64,000 nt of DNA. Origin: Achromobacter ruhlandii. GTDB taxonomy: Bacteria; Pseudomonadota; Gammaproteobacteria; Burkholderiales; Burkholderiaceae_B. Below are positions 15,694 to 22,554 of this stretch, piece after piece. Within the stretch, counting starts at the first letter, position 1. Every line of letters starts with the position of its first letter. Under the pieces are notes generated by a model. It ran no database searches, was not told the DNA's origin, and saw only the letters and a list, made by a program, of their open reading frames with translations. The DNA is taken from contig NZ_CADIJL010000027.1 in NCBI RefSeq assembly GCF_902859695.1, positions 1-64,000 on the forward strand. Direction: 5' to 3'. A program made the translations under genes and the position numbers.

Positions 15694-15722
15694 ATTGTAT
15701 CCTATCTATTAGCTTACTATTA
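15694..15722 (-). promoter_or_regulatory. marR promoter with 11-bp-spaced direct repeats
   Basis: On the leftward strand a TACAAT -10 (15699-15694) lies 17 nt from TAATAG (15722-15717) at the -35 position. TAATAG recurs one helical turn away (15711-15706), inside the spacer. Two copies on the same face of the helix, one replacing a consensus -35, suggest a MarR-binding site overlapping its own promoter. Sequence-based inference. Confidence 0.5.
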
Positions 15723-15969
15723 ATTGAAAATGGCGAAGATCTCCATTGATTTTTTCAATCGGGAAAATCAGGGGCGGGTTTTCCGTGGATGGAAAGGCGG
15801 GGCGGCGAGGGGCGGCGTTGATGCGGCGGGGCGCGTCGTGCTGGGTGCCGGGCCCGCCGGGAGCCGGGCGTCATCTGGCGTCGGCATCGCCCATGTCTGC
15901 CGGGAAAACCGGCGAGCGGCATGCGTGGTCGCGCCAGGCGGCAAGCGCCTGCTGTCGCGCCGGCTCGCG

Positions 15970-15990
15970 GGGCGGCCAGGCTGGCCGCCC
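15970..15990 (-). terminator. Perfect 10-bp-arm hairpin after queD
   Basis: GGGCGGCCAG and CTGGCCGCCC (15970-15979 and 15981-15990) form a perfect inverted repeat around one central base, 7 nt beyond the queD stop. No T-tract follows on the leftward strand, so it is at best a partial intrinsic terminator or an mRNA-stabilising hairpin. Confidence 0.45.
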
Positions 15991-15997
15991 TGGGCGA

Positions 15998-16441
15998 TCA
16001 ACCGTTGCAGTCGGCCCAGCAATTGGGCGTTTCGTACAGGCGCACGCGGGTCAGGCGCAGGTCGGCGCCGTAGTGGCCGTGGTAGTGCGGCGCGAGGATC
16101 TCGAAGATGATGGCGGCCAGGTTTTCAGCGGTGGGGATGCGGTCCAGCACCACGGTCTTGTGGTCGGGCATCGAGTCGAGGAAGCCGCGCACGGCGGTGT
16201 CGCCTTCATACACCAGGAAGGCGTGGTCCCAGACGTCGACGATATGCGTCTTGGCGATGCGCTTGATGTCGGCGAAGTCCATCAGCATGCCGTTGTCGGA
16301 TTCGCCCGGGGCCTGGACGACGTCGCCGGTCAGGGTGATTTCGAGCACGTAGCGATGGCCGTGCAGGTTGCGGCACTGGCTGCGGTGGTCGGGAATGCGG
16401 TGGCCGGCGTCGAATTCAAGCCTGCGGGTCACGGAAATCAT
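15998..16441 (-). CDS. queD: 6-carboxy-5,6,7,8-tetrahydropterin synthase
   Basis: The 147-residue enzyme converts dihydroneopterin triphosphate to 6-carboxytetrahydropterin in queuosine (preQ0) synthesis. Zinc ligands His14, His27 and His29 (DAGHRIP and NLHGHR) and the catalytic Cys23 (SQCRNLHGH) are present, as are the charge-relay motifs MLMDFADIK and WDHAFL and the ending PTAENLA...ETPNCWA. Length is typical of QueD, and the Cys-x3-HGH signature separates it from PTPS-III. It overlaps queE by 4 nt, so the two are one operon. queC and queF are not in the window. Confidence 0.92.
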   Translation of the reverse strand: MISVTRRLEFDAGHRIPDHRSQCRNLHGHRYVLEITLTGDVVQAPGESDNGMLMDFADIKRIAKTHIVDVWDHAFLVYEGDTAVRGFLDSMPDHKTVVLDRIPTAENLAAIIFEILAPHYHGHYGADLRLTRVRLYETPNCWADCNG

Positions 16442-17070
16442 GGAATGCCTATGTATTTATGGGTCTGCAGGCTCAGGCGCCATTGCGGGTGCTGCATGCA
16501 GTACTGGACGGCCTGTTCGGTGTTGGCCAGGCGGGCGGGGCCGTCCATGGGTTGCAGGAAGAAGTGGTCGAAGTCCAGGTGTTCGAAGCGCGGGGGCAGG
16601 GCGTTGGCCTGGGGGTAGACCAGCTTGAGTTCGTTGCCGCGTTCGATGACGACGGGGGCGGTGCCTTTGGGGCTGACGCAGATCCAGTCGATGCCGGGGG
16701 GCGGCTGGACGGTGCCGTTGGTTTCGATGGCGACGGTGAAGCCGCGGGCGTGGACGACGGCCAGCAGGGCTTCGTCCAGTTGCAGCAGGGGTTCGCCGCC
16801 GGTGAAGACGATGTAGCGGTTGGCGGTGTCGGGGCCCCAGGCGGCTTCGATGGCGTCGGCGAGCAGCTCGGGGGTGGCGAATTTGCCGCCGCCGTCGCCG
16901 TCGGTGCCGATGAAGTCGGTGTCGCAGAAGGTGCAGGCGGCGCTGGCGCGGTCGCTTTCGCGGCCGCTCCAGAGATTACAGCCCGCGAACCGGCAGAAGA
17001 CCGCCGCGCGGCCTGCGTGGGCGCCTTCGCCTTGCAGGGTTTTGAAGATTTCTTTGGCGGTGTAGGTCAT
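16438..17070 (-). CDS. queE: 7-carboxy-7-deazaguanine synthase (radical SAM)
   Basis: The 210-residue radical SAM enzyme rearranges 6-carboxytetrahydropterin to 7-carboxy-7-deazaguanine, the step after QueD. The cluster motif is the modified C-x14-C-x2-C form known from E. coli QueE (Cys31, Cys46, Cys49) rather than CxxxCxxC. TGGEPLLQ (91-98) binds SAM. FKTLQGEG at 9-16 is a QueE hallmark. It is the promoter-proximal gene of a queE-queD operon. The 623-nt region upstream holds an unusual inverted-repeat element rather than a recognisable preQ1 riboswitch. Confidence 0.92.
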   Translation of the reverse strand: MTYTAKEIFKTLQGEGAHAGRAAVFCRFAGCNLWSGRESDRASAACTFCDTDFIGTDGDGGGKFATPELLADAIEAAWGPDTANRYIVFTGGEPLLQLDEALLAVVHARGFTVAIETNGTVQPPPGIDWICVSPKGTAPVVIERGNELKLVYPQANALPPRFEHLDFDHFFLQPMDGPARLANTEQAVQYCMQHPQWRLSLQTHKYIGIP

Positions 17071-17222
17071 GGGGGAGTGGCGCTGGGCGGCGCGCCAGGG
17101 AGGGGCAAAAGGGCGTTATTTTAGTCGGTCTTGGTTGCGGGGGGCTGGGATGTCCTTGATGTCGTGGGCTTTTTCTCGTTTGTTGGGGCGGTTGCGTGAC
17201 GTTGCCGGGGGCTTCGTAGGTC

Positions 17223-17388
17223 GCCCTGGGCGCGGGCGGGTCGGGAGGCGGGCGCCCACGATTGCGGTCCGGAGCGTTCGCTCCGGACTGCCCCTGCGTC
17301 ATCCTCGTTGCCGCCTGACGGCGGCTGCCTACGGATTCCCTCGGGCGCATCGAGGTTGCCCGCCTCCCGACCCGCCCGCGCCCAGGGC
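17223..17388. repeat. Nested inverted-repeat element with perfect 31-bp arms
   Basis: The outer arms 17223-17253 and 17358-17388 are exact reverse complements over 31 nt. Inside are a 9-bp hairpin GTCCGGAGC-GTTC-GCTCCGGAC (17267-17288) and a 6-bp hairpin GCCGCC-TGAC-GGCGGC (17310-17325). The whole would fold into a long stem with two internal stem-loops on either strand. It carries no coding sequence. It could be a miniature mobile element, an interspersed repeat or a structured RNA; it does not resemble a named family I know. Confidence 0.7.
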
Positions 17389-17543
17389 TGCGAATGTCTG
17401 GGGGCGTGGCGCTGCGGGGCTTCAGGGTTCTGGAGAGTCTTGCCGGGCCCGCCTGGAGTGGCCGCGCGGGCGGCCGCTCCAGGCATACGCGGTGTGGGGT
17501 GTTGGGCGGGGTTCGCTGGCGCGCAGGCGTGGCGGATGCGCGA

Positions 17544-17581
17544 GGGGGGGGGCGGATCTGGGTGGGACGGTGGTTGGGGGG
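17544..17581 (+). other. G-quadruplex-like tract
   Basis: A run of nine G (17544-17552) is followed by GGG (17560-17562), GGG (17564-17566) and six G (17576-17581) on the plus strand. Splitting the nine-G run satisfies a G3 quadruplex pattern with loops of 1-7 nt. Whether it folds is unknown; it lies upstream of arfB. Confidence 0.4.
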
Positions 17582-17657
17582 CTGTTGCCGGATGTGCTTG
17601 CGCCACGAGGGGGGGGCGTGAGGGATTTTCACGCCATCCGGTGGCGGGAGCGGAGGG

Positions 17658-17685
17658 TTTATCGCCTGGCGAAGGCTTATATACT
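17658..17685 (+). promoter_or_regulatory. Promoter of arfB, possibly leaderless
   Basis: TTTATC (17658-17663) and TATACT (17680-17685) are 16 nt apart. The ATG of arfB begins 8 nt after the -10, so transcription would start within about two bases of the start codon. No Shine-Dalgarno sequence is present between them. Confidence 0.5.
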
Positions 17686-17693
17686 CTCGCGCT

Positions 17694-18110
17694 ATGTTTC
17701 ATGTTCAAGATTCTCTCTATATCGACGAGCGCGAGATTGAGTTCTCGATGATCCGGGCGCAGGGCGCGGGCGGGCAGAACGTCAACAAGGTGTCGAGCGC
17801 GGTGCATCTGCGGTTCGATGTGCGGGCGTCGTCGTTGCCGGCGGATATCAAGGATGCGTTGTGCGCGATGAGCGACCATCGCATTTCCAAGGAGGGGGTG
17901 ATCGTCATCAAGTCGCAGTCGTTCCGCAGCCAGGACAAGAACCGGGCGGAGGCGATCGAGCGGCTGGTGAACATGGTGCGGGCGGCGGCGAAGGTGGAGA
18001 AGCCGCGGCGGGCGACGAAACCGACGCGGGCGTCGCAGCGGCGGCGGGTGCAGCGCAAGGTGCTGCATGGCGAGGTGAAGCGGTTGCGCGGGCGGGTGCA
18101 GGGGGAGTGA
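17694..18110 (+). CDS. arfB: Alternative ribosome-rescue factor / peptidyl-tRNA hydrolase ArfB
   Basis: The 138-residue protein has the class I release-factor catalytic GGQ motif at residues 26-28 (RAQGAGGQNVNKVSSAV) but lacks the codon-recognition domains. A basic C-terminal tail (about 100-138: KPRRATKPTRASQRRRVQRK) would sit in the empty mRNA channel of stalled ribosomes. These are the diagnostic features of ArfB (YaeJ), which releases nascent chains from non-stop complexes. The start at 17694 is 8 nt after a -10 box without a ribosome site, suggesting a leaderless transcript. Confidence 0.93.
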   Translation: MFHVQDSLYIDEREIEFSMIRAQGAGGQNVNKVSSAVHLRFDVRASSLPADIKDALCAMSDHRISKEGVIVIKSQSFRSQDKNRAEAIERLVNMVRAAAKVEKPRRATKPTRASQRRRVQRKVLHGEVKRLRGRVQGE

Positions 18111-18160
18111 GGGGCCCTCGGATTCCGAAGAAGGCCCCTCGACCGACAGGGGTATAACGA

Positions 18161-18182
18161 TATATCGGGATGTCTCGATATA
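18161..18182. promoter_or_regulatory. ArsR-type operator palindrome
   Basis: TATATCG (18161-18167) and CGATATA (18176-18182) form a perfect 7-bp inverted repeat with an 8-nt spacer, and more CGAT elements flank it. It overlaps a likely -10 (TAAGAT, 18181-18186) and lies 28 nt before the arsR ATG. AT-rich palindromes of this kind are typical ArsR/SmtB operators, so autoregulation is probable. Confidence 0.55.
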
Positions 18183-18209
18183 AGATTCGATAAATTGCGA
18201 TATTTCAAT

Positions 18210-18551
18210 ATGACGACCACTGCTGCCCCCGCCACCGAGGCCACCACGGAGATCGATGTCGACGCCATTCTCAAGGCGTTGGCCAATCCCGTGCGCCGCG
18301 AGATTTTGGGGTGGTTGAAGACGCCGCAGGCGCACTTCGAGGAGCGTCCGGGGCATACCTTCGAACACGGGGTGTGCGCGGGCCATATCGATGGGCGCTG
18401 CGGGCTGTCGCAGTCCACCGTGTCTTCGCACCTTGCGGTGCTGCAGCGCGCGGGGCTGATTTCGGCCACCAAGGTGGGGCAGTGGGTGTTCTTCCGTCGC
18501 AATGAATCCGTGATTGCCGCGTTCCTGCGGCAATTGAATCAAGACATGTAG
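18210..18551 (+). CDS. ArsR family transcriptional regulator
   Basis: The 113-residue protein has the winged helix of the ArsR family (IDVDAILKALANPVRREILG, then CGLSQSTVSSHLAVLQRAGL and GQWVFFRRNE). The central insertion HTFEHGVCAGHIDGRCG carries two cysteines and several histidines that could bind metal or react with electrophiles; I see no canonical ELCVCDL arsenic site. It lies 45 nt upstream of an Old Yellow Enzyme gene in the same direction, an arrangement that suggests electrophile-responsive control, analogous to NemR-nemA. I chose the ATG at 18210; a TTG at 18195 in frame is the alternative. Confidence 0.85.
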   Translation: MTTTAAPATEATTEIDVDAILKALANPVRREILGWLKTPQAHFEERPGHTFEHGVCAGHIDGRCGLSQSTVSSHLAVLQRAGLISATKVGQWVFFRRNESVIAAFLRQLNQDM

Positions 18552-18596
18552 CCTGCCGCCGCTACCCACGCCCGCCCGCCGGGCACGAGGATTGTT

Positions 18597-19655
18597 ATGA
18601 GCCTGCTGTTCGAACCCTTGCAAGTGGGGGAACTGACCCTGCCCAACCGCATCATCATGGCCCCGTTGACGCGCCAGCGCGCCAGCGAGGGCCGGGTGCC
18701 GAACGACCTGATGGTCGAGTACTACGTCCAGCGCGCGTCCGCTGGCCTGATCCTGACCGAGGCCACCTCGGTGACGCCGCAGGGCGTGGGATATGCCGAT
18801 ACGCCGGGGCTGTGGTCGCAGGAGCAGGTCAAGGGCTGGCGCAAGGTGACGTCGGCGGTGCACGAGGCCGGCGGCCGCATCTTCGCGCAGCTGTGGCACG
18901 TGGGCCGCATTTCGGACCCGGTGTTCCTCAATGGCGAACTGCCGGTGGCGCCGAGCGCGATCGCGGCCGGCGGCCATGTCAGCCATGTGCGTCCCAAGCG
19001 CGGTTATGTGGTGCCGCGCGCGCTCGAGACCGATGAGATCCCGGGCATCGTCGAGGCCTATCGCCGCGGCGCGCAACTGGCGCAGGAGGCCGGTTTCGAC
19101 GGCGTCGAAGTCCACGGCGCCAATGGCTATCTGCTGGACCAGTTCCTGCAGGACAGCACCAACCATCGCACCGACGGCTATGGCGGTTCGCTCGAAGCAC
19201 GCGCGCGCCTGATGCTGGAAGTAGTGGATGCGTGCGTCAGCGTGTGGGGGGGCGGCCGCGTCGGCCTGCACCTGTCGCCGCGTGGCGATGCCCACTCGAT
19301 GGGGGATTCGGACCCGGCCACGACCTTCAACTACGTGGCGCGGGCGGCGCGCCGCCGTGGCCTGGCGTTCCTGTGCGCGCGCGAACATGAGGGCGCCGAC
19401 AGCCTGGGGCCGCAGCTCAAGGAATCGTTCGGCGGCGTGTACATCGCCAACGAAGGCTTCACGCGCGAATCGGCCGAGGCGGCGATTGCCGCGGGCCGCG
19501 CCGACGCGGTGGCGTTCGGCGTGCAATTCATCGCCAATCCCGACCTGGTGCGCCGCTTTGCGCTGAACGCGCCGTTGAACGCGCCGGATTCGTCGACCTT
19601 CTACGCCTCGGGCGCGGCGGGCTACACCGACTATCCGGCCCTGGCGACGGCCTGA
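18597..19655 (+). CDS. Old Yellow Enzyme family NADH:flavin oxidoreductase (NemA-like)
   Basis: The 352-residue FMN enzyme of the Old Yellow Enzyme family reduces activated alkenes, nitro compounds and similar electrophiles with NAD(P)H. It begins LLFEPLQVGELTLPNRIIMA, has the substrate-anchoring His173-x2-Asn176 with Tyr178 (EVHGANGYLLDQF), and the typical TDGYGGS (192-198) and FGVQFIANPDLVRR endings. The family's usual TIM-barrel length (about 350-370) is kept. It follows arsR, probably as one operon, which suggests induction by a compound that ArsR senses. Confidence 0.88.
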   Translation: MSLLFEPLQVGELTLPNRIIMAPLTRQRASEGRVPNDLMVEYYVQRASAGLILTEATSVTPQGVGYADTPGLWSQEQVKGWRKVTSAVHEAGGRIFAQLWHVGRISDPVFLNGELPVAPSAIAAGGHVSHVRPKRGYVVPRALETDEIPGIVEAYRRGAQLAQEAGFDGVEVHGANGYLLDQFLQDSTNHRTDGYGGSLEARARLMLEVVDACVSVWGGGRVGLHLSPRGDAHSMGDSDPATTFNYVARAARRRGLAFLCAREHEGADSLGPQLKESFGGVYIANEGFTRESAEAAIAAGRADAVAFGVQFIANPDLVRRFALNAPLNAPDSSTFYASGAAGYTDYPALATA

Positions 19656-19704
19656 AGCGCCGCGCCGTTGGCGGCCACGACGGGTCGGCAGCGGCTTGGG
19701 CGTT

Positions 19705-20556
19705 TCAATGCAGCGCGGCGCGCATCGGGTAGGTGAACAGACCGTAGTGCGCCGCGTTCAGCCCCAGGTGGGCCAGCACCGCGGCCGCCAGACCGCCGTG
19801 GCGGTAGGCCAGGCCGTACCCAACGCCGGCGATGCCGGCCAGCAGCATCCATTGCCAGCCGCCGGCATAGTGCGCCAGCCCGAACAGCAGCGCGGCGACC
19901 AGCAGCGCGGCCGTGGCGCCCCAGGGGCGGCCGCGGCAGGCGCGCGTCAGCCGTTCCTGCACGTAGCCGCGGAACAGGGCTTCCTCGGCCAGCGTCACCA
20001 GCAGCGCGTTGTTGATCAGCCATAGCCAGCCCGAGTCGGGCCACTTCGGCGCCCATCCCACCACCCCCAGCGCCAGGGCCAGCCCCAGGCAGGCCGCGAT
20101 CGCGCCGGCGCACGCGGCCAGCGCCGCCGTGAGCGTGGCGCGCGCGCTGGCGCCGGCCATGGCGGGCGCGGCGACCAGCACCACCCAGAACGCCACCAGC
20201 GGCTTGTCCAGGTTCAGGTACATGGCGAAGGGCACGGCATCGGGCGTCAGCGCGGCGCGCGGGATGACCAGCGGGTTGTGGTAGCCGGGCAGCCAGTGCA
20301 GGAACAGCAGCACCGCCAGGATCAGGAACAGCGCATGGCCAGCGGCGCGAGCGGGCGCCGCCATGGTCGGCCGCGCCAGCACGGCGGCCAGCGCCAGCAA
20401 CGCGGGCCAGGCCAGCGCCACGGGCTCGATGCCGCCCTGCGTCCAGGCCCAGGCATAGGCGAGCGCCAGTGGCGGCAGGGCCCAGCGGCGGGTGGCAGGT
20501 AGCCACAGCAGGACGGCGGCCAGGAACATCAGGGAGCCGGGAGAGGCGAGAGGCAT
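19705..20556 (-). CDS. CPBP family intramembrane glutamic endopeptidase
   Basis: The 283-residue polytopic membrane protein belongs to the CPBP (CAAX protease and bacteriocin-processing, Abi) family. All catalytic motifs are present: EEALFRGY (Glu191, Glu192, Arg196), FGLAH (Phe225...His229) and HLGLN (His263, Asn267). About eight hydrophobic segments are visible. Substrates of bacterial members are mostly unknown. The start at 20556 has an AGGAAG ribosome site. It converges on the Old Yellow Enzyme gene and is divergent from the MAPEG gene. Confidence 0.85.
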   Translation of the reverse strand: MPLASPGSLMFLAAVLLWLPATRRWALPPLALAYAWAWTQGGIEPVALAWPALLALAAVLARPTMAAPARAAGHALFLILAVLLFLHWLPGYHNPLVIPRAALTPDAVPFAMYLNLDKPLVAFWVVLVAAPAMAGASARATLTAALAACAGAIAACLGLALALGVVGWAPKWPDSGWLWLINNALLVTLAEEALFRGYVQERLTRACRGRPWGATAALLVAALLFGLAHYAGGWQWMLLAGIAGVGYGLAYRHGGLAAAVLAHLGLNAAHYGLFTYPMRAALH

Positions 20557-20783
20557 GGTTCTTCCTGCGAGACAACGGGCGGCGCGTCACCGGCATCGCG
20601 TTCGCGGGAGGCGCCAAAGCCGCAAGTGTAAGCGCCGGAGGGTGAGGCCGCGTTTGCGGTTGGCCGATAGGCATTTGCCGTTTGCGCCGACCGCTTTTCA
20701 TTTCCGCGCTTTCGGGCGACCATGCCGCAGCGGCGCGTCCCGCCCGGTGGCGGGAAGAGGCTCGTTCCGCGCAAGGAGCAGCA

Positions 20784-21158
20784 ATGAAATTGATCGCATG
20801 GTTGATGTTGGCGGCGGCGATCCTGCCGTTCGTTTGCACGATCGTCGCCAAGGCGGGCGGCAGGAAGTTCGACAACAATGATCCGCGCGCCTGGCTGGCG
20901 CGGCAGGAAGGCTGGCGCGCGCGCGCCAACGCGGCGCAGGCCAACACGTTCGAAGCGCTGCCGTTCTTCTACGCGGCGGTGTTGTTCGCGCTGTACAACC
21001 AGGCGGCGCCCGCGCACGTGGCCACGTTGATGGCCTGCTGGCTGGGCGTGCGCCTGGGCTACCTGGCGATGTACCTGGCGGGCTGGGGCGCGCTGCGCTC
21101 GCTGGTCTGGACGATCAGCGTGGGCTTTGTCATCGCCATCCTGTTTTCGGGCGTCTAG
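20784..21158 (+). CDS. MAPEG family membrane protein
   Basis: The 124-residue protein has four hydrophobic segments and the MAPEG pattern RQEGWRARANAAQANTFEAL, followed by FFYAAVLFAL and WLGVRLGYLAMYLAG. MAPEG proteins include membrane glutathione transferases, but the bacterial short forms are mostly uncharacterised. The ATG at 20784 has a clear AAGGAG site; an upstream in-frame extension to 20682 has none. No functional link with neighbours is evident. Confidence 0.82.
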   Translation: MKLIAWLMLAAAILPFVCTIVAKAGGRKFDNNDPRAWLARQEGWRARANAAQANTFEALPFFYAAVLFALYNQAAPAHVATLMACWLGVRLGYLAMYLAGWGALRSLVWTISVGFVIAILFSGV

Positions 21159-21229
21159 CGCGCCCACGCGGTCCCGGCCTGGCACCGGGCGCCCCGCGCG
21201 CCTGGCCAGGCGGCATGGCCATCAGGGAT

Positions 21230-21664
21230 TCACTTCCATTCGAACACGGCGCGCGCCGTGCCGCTGTTCTGCACGTTGACTTCGCGTTCCTGCGCCTTGC
21301 CGTTGAAGGTGGCCGAGACCTTGTAGCTGCCGGCGGGCAGCTTGACCAGCATGTAGGGGCCCTGGGACTCGGCCTGCAGCACCTGCTTGCCATGGCCGTC
21401 CTTGATGACGACGGCGACGTTGGCCACGTAGTCGGCCTTGCCGTCGCGCTGCGCGGCGAAGGTCAGCGAGAGCGGGTAGTCCTTGGCGGCGGCCTTCATG
21501 GCTTCGGATTCGTCCAGGCCGATGCCGCCGCTGACGTATTCCACGCTGCCCTGGTGCTGCACCGCGGGCAGCGCCGCCTGCGCGGCGGTCAGGAAGCCGG
21601 CCAGGGCCATGGTGCCCACGGCCATCGCGGCGGCCAGGGTGCAACGTTCGATGCGCTTGTTCAT
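21230..21664 (-). CDS. Secreted/periplasmic hypothetical protein with a C-terminal beta-sandwich-like region
   Basis: The 144-residue product has a signal peptide (residues 1-30, ending TAAQA). The mature part carries QHQGSVEYVSGGIGLDESEA, KDYPLSLTFAAQRDGKADYV, then VKLPAGSYKVSATFNGKAQE, a pattern like carboxypeptidase-regulatory or invasin-type beta-sandwich domains. I know the family only as a conserved hypothetical in this group. The ATG at 21664 follows an AAGGAG site; the frame is open further upstream but overlaps the neighbouring gene. It is probably monocistronic. Confidence 0.75.
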   Translation of the reverse strand: MNKRIERCTLAAAMAVGTMALAGFLTAAQAALPAVQHQGSVEYVSGGIGLDESEAMKAAAKDYPLSLTFAAQRDGKADYVANVAVVIKDGHGKQVLQAESQGPYMLVKLPAGSYKVSATFNGKAQEREVNVQNSGTARAVFEWK

Positions 21665-21741
21665 GCAATTCTCCTTGAAGGGATGATCACGCAGGAAATT
21701 CGACCGGCATATGCGCGCCGAGTTCGCCGGCGCTGTCCGTT

Positions 21742-22551
21742 TTACCGGGGCGTGGACGATCCAAGCGTATCGCTCGCGCCGGGATCGCGCCAGGCGAACG
21801 CCAGGACGCTCTCGCCGTTGGCGGCGCCGTCGGGCGCAAAGCGCTTTTCGACCAGTTGGCCGGTGCCGTCGTCGCGCAGTGTCAGCACGGTGGAACTGCG
21901 GGTGCCATAGTTCGGACTGACGATGAAGGGGCTGCTCAATAGTTTTTCGCGATCCGGCGGCAGGCCCGTGGCGGGCAGGTCGGCGTCGTCGGCCGGGCTG
22001 CGGTCGGCCAGCGCCTCGAACAATGCCGGCAGGTCGGGCTGGGGAGCCTGCGCCAGCACCCGCTCGAAGGCGGCCTTGGTGCGCGCCAGCTTGGGCCAGG
22101 GGGTATCCAGCAGGTGGTTCGACAGGGCATAGACGCCGGCCGCCAGCGGCCGCGGCGCGCCGTCGCGGTTGCTGGCGTACCAGGCGCCCTGCGCGTCCCC
22201 GACGATCAGGTTGAAGCCGTTGTAGGCCTGGCCGGCGGCATGGGCGGCGGCGATGTAGTCGGCGGCCGGCGCGCGGCCGCGCAGGAAGTCCTCGACCAGG
22301 GCGCCGCGCGAGGGGGCGTCGGCGACCACGCGGCCGGGCTCGCGGAAATTGGTGACCAGCGCATAGCGCCCGCCAGTGGTGGCGCCCATCCAGGTGCCGC
22401 CGGCCAGCGCGTCGCGGCCGCCGTACACGTGGGCGGCGTCGGCCCACTGCGCCGCCGGCAGCGTCGGCCGGGCGTGGAATTCATCGCGATTGGCGGCGAT
22501 CAGGACGGGAATGCCCGGCACGGTATGCAGGGCGAGGACGGCGAGACACAT
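21742..22551 (-). CDS. NRDE family protein (TANGO2-like)
   Basis: The 269-residue protein starts MCLAVLALHTVPGIPVLIAA and carries the name-giving ANRDEF motif (about residues 19-24), with the conserved Cys2 as a potential N-terminal nucleophile. The segments YGGRDALAGGTWMGAT, TNFREPGR and VYALSNHLLDTPWPK match the NRDE/TANGO2 family. Eukaryotic TANGO2 is linked to haem and lipid handling; the bacterial role is unclear. It starts 3 nt after the stop of the FUSC gene, so the two are probably co-transcribed. Confidence 0.85.
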   Translation of the reverse strand: MCLAVLALHTVPGIPVLIAANRDEFHARPTLPAAQWADAAHVYGGRDALAGGTWMGATTGGRYALVTNFREPGRVVADAPSRGALVEDFLRGRAPAADYIAAAHAAGQAYNGFNLIVGDAQGAWYASNRDGAPRPLAAGVYALSNHLLDTPWPKLARTKAAFERVLAQAPQPDLPALFEALADRSPADDADLPATGLPPDREKLLSSPFIVSPNYGTRSSTVLTLRDDGTGQLVEKRFAPDGAANGESVLAFAWRDPGASDTLGSSTPR

Positions 22552-22554
22552 GGT

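Larger units (their letters stand above)
15686..15997. other. Intergenic region between marR and queD
   Basis: This 312-nt stretch holds the marR promoter with direct repeats (15694-15722) and, at its right side, a strong hairpin (15970-15990) downstream of queD. From 15723 to 15969 I see no supported coding sequence, only an AT-rich patch (15721-15780) that tapers into ordinary GC-rich sequence. Confidence 0.6.
17071..17693. other. Long non-coding region between queE and arfB
   Basis: This 623-nt divergent region is the longest gap in the window. It contains the nested inverted-repeat element (17223-17388), a strongly G-rich plus strand (17544-17615) with a quadruplex-like motif, and the arfB promoter (17658-17685). 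No open frame in it shows coding character that I can support. The queE promoter must also lie here, but I could not assign it. Confidence 0.6.

Noticed and set aside
17071-17222. A preQ1 riboswitch in front of queE
   Set aside because: I looked for the short H-type pseudoknot with an A-rich tail and found nothing convincing; the region is GC/GT-rich.
18111-18138. An intrinsic terminator after arfB
   Set aside because: GGGGCC and GGCCCC can pair, but the stem is short and interrupted and has no T-tract.
17121-19526. A leftward open frame of 801 codons over arfB, arsR and the Old Yellow Enzyme gene
   Set aside because: It crosses the inverted-repeat element and three real rightward genes in antisense. 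Composition is typical of GC-rich shadow frames.
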